A stretch of 10,676 nt of DNA from Oscillospiraceae bacterium. Lineage in GTDB: Bacteria; Bacillota; Clostridia; Oscillospirales; Ruminococcaceae. The stretch lies in NCBI GenBank assembly GCA_016296165.1, contig JAEDJV010000079.1, positions 1-10,676 on the forward strand. The letters are read 5' to 3'. Under the pieces are notes generated by a model, which saw nothing but the letters and a program-made list of their open reading frames with translations, did not search any database and had not been told where the DNA came from. Within the stretch, counting starts at the first letter, position 1; every line of letters begins with the position of its first letter. Shown piece by piece: positions 1 to 5,996 of this stretch. A program made the position numbers and the translations under genes.

Positions 1-62
1 CAGACAGGCACGTTTGAGGGGCGTGTGTCTTTGGCGTACGGGTTCAAGTCCCGTCGCTCGCA
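1..62 (+). tRNA. tRNA-Leu, anticodon GAG, 5' part cut off by the window edge
   Basis: This is the 3' part of a class II tRNA. The anticodon stem pairs CACGT (9-13) with GCGTG (21-25), closing the seven-base loop TTGAGGG, so the anticodon is GAG (16-18), which reads CUC and CUU leucine codons. A long variable arm with a short GTC/GGC stem (27-35) is typical of leucine and serine tRNAs. The T arm pairs ACGGG (38-42) with CCCGT (50-54) around TTCAAGT. The acceptor strand is 55-61 and the discriminator base is A62. The next bases are TCA, so CCA is not encoded and must be added by the nucleotidyltransferase. The acceptor 5' strand and most of the D arm lie outside the window. Confidence 0.93.
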
Positions 63-68
63 TCAAAG

Positions 69-100
69 AGCATCTTGTACAATGTACAGGATGCTTTTTT
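69..100 (+). terminator. Intrinsic terminator of the tRNA-Leu transcript
   Basis: An 11-pair stem with one G-T wobble joins 70-80 to 84-94 around a three-base AAT loop. It is followed at once by six T residues. It begins eight bases after the tRNA 3' end, which suits termination of the tRNA transcript. Confidence 0.9.
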
Positions 101-120
101 ATTTTTATATACTAAAAAAC

Positions 121-149
121 TTGACGTTTAAAGTAAAAAGTAGTACAAT
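121..149 (+). promoter_or_regulatory. SigA-type promoter of the pduL-like gene
   Basis: The -35 box TTGACG (121-126) and the -10 box TACAAT (144-149) are separated by exactly 17 bases. The promoter lies just after the tRNA terminator and about 40 bases before the start codon at 191. The gene therefore appears to be transcribed independently. Confidence 0.85.
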
Positions 150-190
150 TATATAGATAAAAGAAATCTAATTTAAGGAGTTTTTCAGAA

Positions 191-769
191 ATGGCTAAAA
201 ATTTTATTGTTGAAACATCTGCAAGACACGTACACGTAACACAGGAACATCTTGAAATTCTTTTCGGCAAGGGTGCTGCTCTTACTCATAAAAAAGATCT
301 TTCACAGCCAGGACAGTTTGCTTGCGAAGAAAGAGTAACTATTGTTGGTCCTAAGAAGGAACTTGCAAATGTATCTATTTTAGGTCCTGTTCGTCCTGCA
401 ACACAGGTTGAACTTTCTGCAACAGATGCACGTTCTATTGGCATTGCTGCTCCAATCAGAGAGTCAGGTGACGTAGCTGGTTCAGGTGCTTGTAAGATTG
501 TTGGTCCATGTGGCGAAGTTGAAATCAGCGAAGGTGTTATTGTTGCTAAGCGTCATATTCACCTTACACCTGCTGATGCAGAAGAACTGGGAGTAAATGA
601 TAAAGAAGTTGTTTGGGTTAAACTTGAAACTGAAGGCAGAAAAGCTATTCTTGGTGATGTTGTTGTCAGAGTTTCAGACAAGTTTGCCAGAGCTATGCAC
701 ATTGATACAGATGAAGCAAATGCTGTATGTGCAAGCGGAAAATTAATGGGCGAGATTGTGAAGTTCTAA
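191..769 (+). CDS. pduL: PduL-type phosphate acyltransferase (phosphotransacetylase)
   Basis: This 192-residue protein matches the PduL family, zinc enzymes that interconvert acyl-CoA plus phosphate with acyl phosphate plus CoA (acetyl or propionyl). It shows the two-repeat architecture of the family. The first half has SARHVHV (HVH at 13-15), FACEERV (Cys45, Glu46) and GPVR (65-68). The second has KRHIHLT (HIH at 122-124) and a conserved segment containing His170. These His, Cys and Glu residues fit the metal ligands known in the family. The homologous domain starts at about residue 5, so there is no N-terminal extension of the kind that targets PduL into microcompartments, and no shell genes are nearby. 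I infer a cytosolic housekeeping role, making acetyl phosphate for acetate kinase. The start at 191 follows AAGGAG (175-180). Acetyl versus propionyl preference cannot be read from the sequence. Confidence 0.93.
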   Translation: MAKNFIVETSARHVHVTQEHLEILFGKGAALTHKKDLSQPGQFACEERVTIVGPKKELANVSILGPVRPATQVELSATDARSIGIAAPIRESGDVAGSGACKIVGPCGEVEISEGVIVAKRHIHLTPADAEELGVNDKEVVWVKLETEGRKAILGDVVVRVSDKFARAMHIDTDEANAVCASGKLMGEIVKF

Positions 770-802
770 TCCAAAATTTCATATTTACATAAAAACTCTT
801 GA

Positions 803-840
803 GCAGGAAGTTTTGTATGAAAAATTTCCTGCCTTAGTTT
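803..840 (+). terminator. Probable terminator after the pduL-like gene
   Basis: A 12-pair stem with one G-T wobble joins 803-814 to 821-832 around a six-base loop. The downstream tract is only moderately T-rich (CTTAGTTTTAT), so it is weaker than the other terminators here. Its position between two separately promoted units supports it. Confidence 0.65.
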
Positions 841-866
841 TATACAGTTATTTTTCTGGTTACAAT
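839..866 (+). promoter_or_regulatory. Tentative promoter of the pncB operon
   Basis: A good -10 box TACAAT lies at 861-866, about 37 bases before the start codon at 903. The best -35 candidate, TTTATA (839-844), is poor and lies at 16-base spacing, overlapping the T-rich tail of the preceding terminator. A weak -35 box could mean that an activator is needed. The heptamer AGTTATT (846-852) and its inverted copies AATAACT (864-870 and 878-884) flank and overlap the -10 box, which could be an operator. Confidence 0.4.
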
Positions 867-902
867 AACTTTAAGTAAATAACTTGAAAAGGAAATATTG
901 AT

Positions 903-2336
903 ATGAAAAGAAATCTAACTTTATTGACTGATTTTTATGAACTTACAATGGCAAATGGTTATTTTTCATCCGGTTGCGCTAATCAGATTGCGTATTTTGA
1001 TATGTTTTTCAGAAAAATTCCTGACAATGGCGGATTTGCAGTTTTTGCCGGACTAGAGCAGATAATCGAATACATTAAGAATATAAAATTTGAAAAAGAT
1101 GATATAGAATATCTAAGAAGTAAAAATCTTTTTGATGAGGATTTTCTTGAATATCTGTCTGATTTTAGATTTTCATGCGATATATATTCTGTACCTGAGG
1201 GAACTCCCGTGTTTCCAAATGAACCTTTAATAACTGTAAGGGGACCGGTGGCTCAGGCTCAGTTTATAGAAACAATGATTTTATTAACTGCTAATCATCA
1301 GAGTCTTATTGCAACCAAAGCAAACAGAATTGTGCGTGCGGCTGCGGGAAGACCTGTTATGGAATTTGGATCCAGACGTGCACAGGGATATGACGGAGCA
1401 GTTTACGGGGCACGTGCAGCGTATATTGGAGGATGTTCAGGTACAGCATGTACTATTTCTGACAGACTGTTTGGCGTTCCTGCACTTGGTACCATGGCTC
1501 ACAGTTGGGTACAGCTTTTTGATAGTGAACTGGAAGCTTTCAGAAAATATGCTTCTATTTATCCTGACAGTTGTATTCTTCTTGTTGATACCTATAGTGT
1601 TCTTAAGTCAGGTGTACCGAATGCAATAACTGTTTTTAATGAGCTTAAGGCTGCCGGACACAAACCATGCGGAATCAGAATTGATAGTGGTGATATAGCA
1701 TATTTAAGTAAGGAAGCCAGAAAGATGCTCGATGAAGCAGGATTTCCGGAATGTAAAATTACTGCTTCCAATGCTCTGGATGAATACATTATCAGAGACC
1801 TTATTTCGCAGGGAGCTGAGATTGATAGTTTTGGCGTCGGGGAGCGACTTGTTACTTCAAAGTCAGAACCTGTTTTTGGCGGAGTGTACAAATTATGCGC
1901 TGTTGAAAAAGAAGGAAAGATTATTCCTAAGATAAAGATATCAGAAAACAGCGCCAAGATTACAACCCCTTCATACAAAGAAGTGTGGAGAATTTTTGAT
2001 AATAAGACAGGCAAAGCTATGGCGGATGTTGTTACGGTTGCAGGAGAAGTGATAGATGATACGAAACCGTATCTGATTTTTCATCCTGATTATACCTACA
2101 AAAAGAAACTGCTTACTGATTTTACTGCAAAAAAACTTCAGGTTCCTGTATTTATAAACGGGGAGTGTGTTTATCAGTCACCTGATGTGAAACAGATACA
2201 ACAATACAGCAAAGAACAGATAGCCTGTATATGGGAAGAGGTCAGGCGTTTTGAAAATCCGCAGGAATATTATGTTGACCTTTCTGAAAAACTTTGGAAT
2301 ATTAAAAATGATATGCTTTCAGAGAATTATAAGTAA
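903..2336 (+). CDS. pncB: Nicotinate phosphoribosyltransferase
   Basis: This 477-residue protein is full length for the Gram-positive branch of the family. It makes nicotinate mononucleotide from nicotinate and PRPP, with ATP hydrolysis, in the Preiss-Handler route of NAD salvage in the cytosol. Recognisable segments, in order, are the N-terminal LLTDFYELTMANGY (7-20), FFRKIPDNGGF (35-45), EFGSRRAQGYDGA (154-166), and GTMAHSW (196-202), whose His200 fits the catalytic histidine that is phosphorylated in this family. Then come LLVDTY (226-231), RIDSGD (259-264), GVGERLVTS (311-319) and FGGVYKL (325-331) of the phosphate- and base-binding barrel. The ATG at 903 has AAAGGA (888-893) nine bases upstream. 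It opens a three-gene operon; the next gene follows after 23 bases. No frameshift or missing core motif was seen. Confidence 0.96.
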   Translation: MKRNLTLLTDFYELTMANGYFSSGCANQIAYFDMFFRKIPDNGGFAVFAGLEQIIEYIKNIKFEKDDIEYLRSKNLFDEDFLEYLSDFRFSCDIYSVPEGTPVFPNEPLITVRGPVAQAQFIETMILLTANHQSLIATKANRIVRAAAGRPVMEFGSRRAQGYDGAVYGARAAYIGGCSGTACTISDRLFGVPALGTMAHSWVQLFDSELEAFRKYASIYPDSCILLVDTYSVLKSGVPNAITVFNELKAAGHKPCGIRIDSGDIAYLSKEARKMLDEAGFPECKITASNALDEYIIRDLISQGAEIDSFGVGERLVTSKSEPVFGGVYKLCAVEKEGKIIPKIKISENSAKITTPSYKEVWRIFDNKTGKAMADVVTVAGEVIDDTKPYLIFHPDYTYKKKLLTDFTAKKLQVPVFINGECVYQSPDVKQIQQYSKEQIACIWEEVRRFENPQEYYVDLSEKLWNIKNDMLSENYK

Positions 2337-2359
2337 GTCATATCAATGGAGGAAGAGAA

Positions 2360-3037
2360 ATGAAAATAATTGGAATAATAGGCGCAATGCCTTCAGAACT
2401 GGTTGATATACGCAAATCACTTGTTAATGCAGAGATAAAACGTATATCAGGTTATGATTTTTATATAAATGAAATTTCAGATAAAAAAATAATAAATGTT
2501 TGTAGTGGAATTGCAAAAGTAAACGCAGCATTGTGTACCCAGATTCTCATTGATAATTTTCATGTGGAAACTGTGATTAATGCAGGTATAGCCGGAGGAA
2601 TGGACAATAGTGTTAAAGTTTGTGATATGGTAATCTCTGATGAAGTACTTTATCATGACCTTGATCTTCATTTCCTTAAGGACTATCCTCCTTTCTGCGG
2701 AATATATAAATCAGACAAGAATCTTATCGATACAGCAGTTAAAGTGTGTGAAAAGCAGGGAGTAAAGAGTTTTACAGGCAGGATAGTTTCAGGTGAGGCT
2801 TTTATCTCCGATAACGCTGTAAAGAAGGATATTAAGGACAGACTTAATCCTTATGCTGTTGATATGGAAAGTGCAGCGGTTGGTCACTGTGCATTTATGA
2901 ATAACGTTCCTTTTGTAACTGTAAGGTGTATTTCCGATAATGCGGATGATGAAGGTGCAATGTCATTTGATGAATTTGAAAAAATAGCTGCAAAGAGAGT
3001 AGCTGATGTTGTTCTTGAAATGATAGAGATAATGTAA
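2360..3037 (+). CDS. MTA/SAH nucleosidase-like N-glycosidase (MTAN/Pfs family)
   Basis: This 225-residue protein has the fold signatures of 5'-methylthioadenosine/S-adenosylhomocysteine nucleosidase, which releases adenine from these by-products of methylation and polyamine synthesis. Visible are the N-terminal IIGAMPSE (6-13), whose Glu13 aligns with catalytic Glu12 of the E. coli enzyme, NAGIAGG (74-80), SGEAFI (144-149), VDMES (167-171; Met169 and Glu170 bind ribose), and ISDNAD (191-196), whose Asp193 aligns with the catalytic acid Asp197. After YHDLD the segment that in E. coli reads VTAFGYEYGQ is replaced by a shorter HFLKDYPPF (104-112). This part contributes to the substrate pocket, so substrate choice may differ and I withhold the symbol mtnN. 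GGAGG (2348-2352) lies seven bases before the ATG. The gene is 23 bases after pncB and 25 before the next gene, so it sits mid-operon. Futalosine or another purine nucleoside is an alternative substrate. Confidence 0.88.
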   Translation: MKIIGIIGAMPSELVDIRKSLVNAEIKRISGYDFYINEISDKKIINVCSGIAKVNAALCTQILIDNFHVETVINAGIAGGMDNSVKVCDMVISDEVLYHDLDLHFLKDYPPFCGIYKSDKNLIDTAVKVCEKQGVKSFTGRIVSGEAFISDNAVKKDIKDRLNPYAVDMESAAVGHCAFMNNVPFVTVRCISDNADDEGAMSFDEFEKIAAKRVADVVLEMIEIM

Positions 3038-3062
3038 TATTTATTCAGAAAGGCAGGCTAAT

Positions 3063-4310
3063 ATGAAAAGCGGAATAGTAAAAAAGACTACATCATATAT
3101 CATGGGTATTCCTATGAATGACGCAGATGTTAATACTCCTGAGATGGTATATGAAAGAATAAGAGCATCGGAAGAATTCGAACTTCTGAAAGTTGAATTT
3201 GATGATAAAAATATTTGTCCTATGGTTACAGTTGGATACAGGGATATGGAGTTTCTGGTTGATATCAGAATAGAATCAGTTGATGCCATTGCCCCTGACT
3301 TTATGTTCTGTCATCCTATACCTGACGAATGTATTAAGAAAATTAAGCAGGCGCAGATTGGAGTAACAACATTTCTTACATTTAATGATGATATTTTAGC
3401 GTCACATCATTTTCAGCTGAAGTTTTTAAAATGTATTGTTCCGGAACTTGCGGCAGTTGTTGATTTTAATGTAAGAAGAATATTTTCACCTGTATGGCTG
3501 AAACAGTTTGCTGACTCAAAAGCTGCACCTGGACCTGGCTACATATTTTCGATTAATTCTGCTCCAGATAAGAATGGGAACAACTGGATGTTTACTCAGG
3601 GACTTAACAGGTGTGGATTTATGGAACTGGAGGTATTAAATGCACCTACAGATAATCTTGATTTTTACGGGAATATTCTTAGCATTACTGGTTCAAAAGC
3701 AATTACTGAAAATGTTTTTCCGGATGAAATGGAAAGATTTGATATAGCGTCCCTTCCTGGAGGAAAGAGTTTATCTGTAACATGGAGATACTGGAAAGGT
3801 GAAGTGTCTGTTTATGGCGATGAAATTCTTGGTTCGGCAAAAAACAGACCGAAAAATACTCCTTTTAACGGAATGTTATTTGTATGGGATATTGAGAACA
3901 ACAGTAAAAAGCCGGTAAGAGCAAGTGATATGACACCTTTTAGCATAGAGAATGCAGTAGTCGAATTCAGTCCGGAAGAAAACAGACGTATTGAGATTCT
4001 TTCTCAGGAAACAATTGATTTATTTCGAAGAGGATTTGATATACCTGAAACAAGAGCACTTGTAAAAATCAAAATGAAACTTTCTGAAAAAACTGATGAA
4101 GATGGAAGTTATGAGTATGTGTGGGCTGAAGTGGATTCACTTGATAAGGAAAATGTTTTCGGTACCGCAATACAGGATTCTGCTGTTTCGGATACAGTAA
4201 AGAAAGACGAAAAAATTCAGGCATCACTTTCAAGTGTTTCAGACTGGATACTAAATATAAAAGGTGGACGGGTAACACCTGATACTTCATTTATGCTTGC
4301 AGAAAAATAA
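3063..4310 (+). CDS. Uncharacterised DUF4026-like protein with a DUF2314-like C-terminal domain
   Basis: I do not know the function of this 415-residue protein. It has no signal peptide or clear membrane segment, so it should be cytosolic. The N-terminal two thirds (about 1-300) is a mixed alpha/beta region that I associate, from memory and without a search, with DUF4026. It contains MVTVGYRDMEFLVDIR (54-69), a tryptophan- and glycine-containing stretch around GNNWMFTQGLNRCGF (172-186), and SVTWRYW (238-244). The C-terminal part (about 330-400) reads like DUF2314: an ARALVKIKMKL-type strand, EYVWAEV (351-357), a VFGTAI strand (365-370), a KKDEKI turn, and SDWILNI (393-399). The start at 3063 has AAAGG (3049-3053) nine bases upstream. 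It is the last gene of the pncB operon, followed by a strong terminator. Its place suggests a link to NAD or nucleoside salvage, but that is only context. Confidence 0.7.
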   Translation: MKSGIVKKTTSYIMGIPMNDADVNTPEMVYERIRASEEFELLKVEFDDKNICPMVTVGYRDMEFLVDIRIESVDAIAPDFMFCHPIPDECIKKIKQAQIGVTTFLTFNDDILASHHFQLKFLKCIVPELAAVVDFNVRRIFSPVWLKQFADSKAAPGPGYIFSINSAPDKNGNNWMFTQGLNRCGFMELEVLNAPTDNLDFYGNILSITGSKAITENVFPDEMERFDIASLPGGKSLSVTWRYWKGEVSVYGDEILGSAKNRPKNTPFNGMLFVWDIENNSKKPVRASDMTPFSIENAVVEFSPEENRRIEILSQETIDLFRRGFDIPETRALVKIKMKLSEKTDEDGSYEYVWAEVDSLDKENVFGTAIQDSAVSDTVKKDEKIQASLSSVSDWILNIKGGRVTPDTSFMLAEK

Positions 4311-4315
4311 ACAAT

Positions 4316-4358
4316 GCCGTACCGGATTATGTTACTGTTTCGGTGCGGCAAATTTTTA
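4316..4358 (+). terminator. Intrinsic terminator of the pncB operon
   Basis: A nine-pair GC-rich stem with one T-G wobble joins GCCGTACCG (4316-4324) to CGGTGCGGC (4341-4349), extendable by a G-T and an A-T pair. It is followed by AAATTTTT. It lies six bases after the stop codon of the third gene and ends this transcription unit before the fliG promoter. Confidence 0.85.
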
Positions 4359-4424
4359 TATCTGAATCTGATTTAGAAAAATAATATTTTGAAAAATTTT
4401 TTCGTATAATTTGTAAAAAAACTA

Positions 4425-4453
4425 TTGAAATTCATGCAGTTAAATGTTACAAT
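4425..4453 (+). promoter_or_regulatory. Extended -10 SigA-type promoter of fliG
   Basis: TTGAAA (4425-4430) and TACAAT (4448-4453) have ideal 17-base spacing. TGT directly before the -10 box makes an extended -10 element. No match to a flagellar SigD-type (FliA) promoter was noticed. Expression therefore appears to rest on the housekeeping sigma factor. Confidence 0.8.
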
Positions 4454-4474
4454 ATAATATATATATTTTTATTC

Positions 4475-4482
4475 AAGGGGAG
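4475..4482 (+). promoter_or_regulatory. Ribosome binding site that decides the fliG start
   Basis: AAGGGGAG contains GGAG (4479-4482). It ends eight bases before the in-frame TTG at 4491, but it overlaps the first base of the in-frame GTG at 4482. The spacing favours TTG at 4491 as the true start. Confidence 0.7.
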
Positions 4483-4490
4483 TGAAGATT

Positions 4491-5501
4491 TTGAAATCTT
4501 CAGGAAAAGTTGATTCTATAACTAAAGCGGCATCGATTATTATTGCTCTGGGGGCAGATGTATCCTCAGAGATTTTCAAATATCTTAGAGATGATGAGAT
4601 AGAAGAATTATCTCTTCAGATAACAAAGATGGATTCTCTTACACCTCAGCAGACTCAGGAGATAATGAATGAGTTTTACGAACAGTGCATTACGCAAAAG
4701 GTCATTTCTGAGGGCGGCGAAAACTATGCTCAGGATGTTCTGCTCAAGGCTTTCGGAAAAGAGAGAGCAAGTGAGCTTATGGAACGTATTAAGAAAACAG
4801 GACGTCAGGTTGCTTTTGAATTTCTCAAGAAAGTTGATTATAAAACGATACTTATGATGATTCAAAATGAACATCCTCAGACAATTGCTCTGGTTCTTTC
4901 ATATACAGCTCCGGAAGTTGCGTCAAAAATTCTTGCTGAACTTTCTCCAAACCTTCAGGTGAGCGTTTTTCAGCGTATAGCAAATCTTGACCGTACTTCA
5001 CCGGAAATAATAAAGATAGTTGAGAACATTATGCTTAAAAAACTTGGTTCAATGGCATCTGTTGATATGGTTGAAGTAGGCGGTATCAAGTATCTTGCAG
5101 AGGTAATGAATAATGTTGATATGAAGACGGAAAAATATATTTTCGACGAAATCAGCGGTACTACACCTGAACTTGTTGAACAAATCAGAAAGAGGATGTT
5201 TGTCTTCGAAGATATTACCCGTCTTGACAATATGGAAATTCAGGCATTTATTCGTGAATGCGATACAAAGGATCTCACTATTGCTCTTAAGACTGCCAGT
5301 GAAGCAATCAGTGATGCAATATTCAGCAACATGTCACAGAGACAGCAGGAAACAATCAAAACAGATATGCAGTATCTTCACAATATTCGTCTGCATGATG
5401 TTGAAGAAGCTCAGCAGAGAATTATTACTGTTATCAGAAGACTTGAAGAACAAGGAACTATTGTCATTTCCAAGGGCGAAAAAGATGCCCTTATTGACTA
5501 G
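4491..5501 (+). CDS. fliG: Flagellar motor switch protein FliG
   Basis: FliG sits in the cytoplasmic C-ring of the flagellar motor, binds the MS-ring protein FliF by its N-terminus, and meets the stator by its C-terminus. From the TTG at 4491 it has 336 residues, normal for the family; the frame also opens with a GTG at 4482 (339 residues), which overlaps the ribosome binding site. The N-terminal domain begins SITKAASIIIALG. The middle domain holds the EHPQ motif (127-130), and a helix-breaking EVGG (195-198) precedes the C-terminal domain starting MFVFEDI (236-242). Compared with the E. coli torque residues K264, R281, D288, D289 and R297, this protein has K267, R284, T291, D292 and R300, so one acidic position is threonine. 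The gene stands alone, with its own promoter, an unrelated terminator upstream and the leu operon downstream. No other flagellar gene is in the window, whereas fliG usually lies in a fliF-fliG-fliH cluster. Confidence 0.93.
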   Translation: MKSSGKVDSITKAASIIIALGADVSSEIFKYLRDDEIEELSLQITKMDSLTPQQTQEIMNEFYEQCITQKVISEGGENYAQDVLLKAFGKERASELMERIKKTGRQVAFEFLKKVDYKTILMMIQNEHPQTIALVLSYTAPEVASKILAELSPNLQVSVFQRIANLDRTSPEIIKIVENIMLKKLGSMASVDMVEVGGIKYLAEVMNNVDMKTEKYIFDEISGTTPELVEQIRKRMFVFEDITRLDNMEIQAFIRECDTKDLTIALKTASEAISDAIFSNMSQRQQETIKTDMQYLHNIRLHDVEEAQQRIITVIRRLEEQGTIVISKGEKDALID

Positions 5502-5578
5502 TAAACGATTTATAGCATGAATTTTTCAACTGAAAAAATGCAAAATGGTAATAGTAGTGCAAAACTGATAATCTTCAA

Positions 5579-5600
5579 CGATAAATTATATCGATTTTTG
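5579..5600 (+). terminator. Weak candidate terminator after fliG
   Basis: A five-pair stem CGATA/TATCG (5579-5583 with 5589-5593) closes a five-base loop and is followed by ATTTTTG. The stem is short and AT-rich, so efficiency is doubtful. It lies between the fliG stop codon and the leu promoter, where a terminator is expected. Confidence 0.35.
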
Positions 5601-5613
5601 TTAAATAAAAAAC

Positions 5614-5642
5614 TTGACATGAGTGATTTTAATTAGTATAAT
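5614..5642 (+). promoter_or_regulatory. Consensus SigA promoter of the leu operon
   Basis: TTGACA (5614-5619) and TATAAT (5637-5642) both match the consensus perfectly, with 17-base spacing. The transcript should start near 5648 and run straight into the T-box leader. A full-strength promoter is usual where control occurs by attenuation after initiation. Confidence 0.93.
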
Positions 5643-5647
5643 AATAG

Positions 5648-5932
5648 ACAGATATCCAAATGCGATGAAGGGAAATAAAACTTGTTTTAACCTTTCCAGA
5701 GAGAATGCTGTATGGTGAGAGGCATTCAGGCGGAACATGTCATAGCTCATCCCTGAGCAGTCGGCTGAAAGTATTTTATTAGTAAGCTTGAACGGGTTCT
5801 CCCGTTACAGAGAAACGTATTGAATGATGCGGATGAGAGGGCATATTTCTTTTATGCCAATAAGAGTGGTACCACGGAGATTAAAAAGACTTCGTCTCTT
5901 TTATGTTGAAAAACATAAAAGAGACTTTTTTT
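5648..5932 (+). promoter_or_regulatory. T-box leader (tRNA-Leu sensing, specifier CTC) of the leu operon
   Basis: Uncharged tRNA binding to this leader stabilises an antiterminator and allows leuACDB transcription. Stem I spans about 5662-5765. A GGGA/TCCC helix (5670-5673 with 5750-5753) lies under the specifier loop, and a distal hairpin pairs GAATGC (5703-5708) with GCATTC (5722-5727). The specifier is CTC (5746-5748), placed as in known T-boxes directly before A, a four-base helix strand and TGAG. Stem III pairs GGCATA (5840-5845) with TATGCC (5853-5858). The antiterminator pairs AAGAG (5862-5866) with CTCTT (5896-5900) and ACGGAG (5874-5879) with CTTCGT (5890-5895), leaving the seven-base bulge TGGTACC (5867-5873). 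TGGT can pair with a tRNA ending ACCA. The competing terminator shares 5894-5900. This leader accounts for the long gene-free stretch before leuA. Confidence 0.95.
5894..5932 (+). terminator. T-box regulated intrinsic terminator
   Basis: A 14-pair perfect stem joins 5894-5907 to 5912-5925 around a GAAA loop and is followed by seven T residues. Its 5' strand is also needed for the antiterminator, so the two structures exclude each other. It lies 64 bases before the leuA start. Confidence 0.95.
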
Positions 5933-5996
5933 ATACCCAAAAAGCTCAGCCCATTCAATTTAGTAAAAAAATATTTTAAGAGAGGAACTTTTTACT

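Noticed and set aside
1309..1629. 106-codon + strand frame inside pncB
   Set aside because: It lies wholly within the strongly supported nicotinate phosphoribosyltransferase frame, has no ribosome binding site, and its translation matches no family; it is a shadow.
1592..2014. 140-codon - strand frame opposite pncB
   Set aside because: Antisense to conserved coding sequence, no promoter or ribosome binding site seen; shadow.
4069..4290. 73-codon - strand frame opposite the third gene of the pncB operon
   Set aside because: The + strand frame has clear DUF2314-like motifs here, while the reverse frame has low-complexity His/Leu composition and no initiation signals.
4405..4410. Perfect TATAAT upstream of fliG as an alternative promoter
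   Set aside because: No -35 box lies at 16-18 bases; the nearest TTGAAA is only ten bases away. The pair at 4425-4453 fits much better.
5514..5541. Hairpin GCAT...TTTTTC / GAAAAA...ATGC just after fliG as a terminator
   Set aside because: The stem is interrupted and AT-rich and is followed by AAAATGG, not a T tract, so it is unlikely to terminate + strand transcription.
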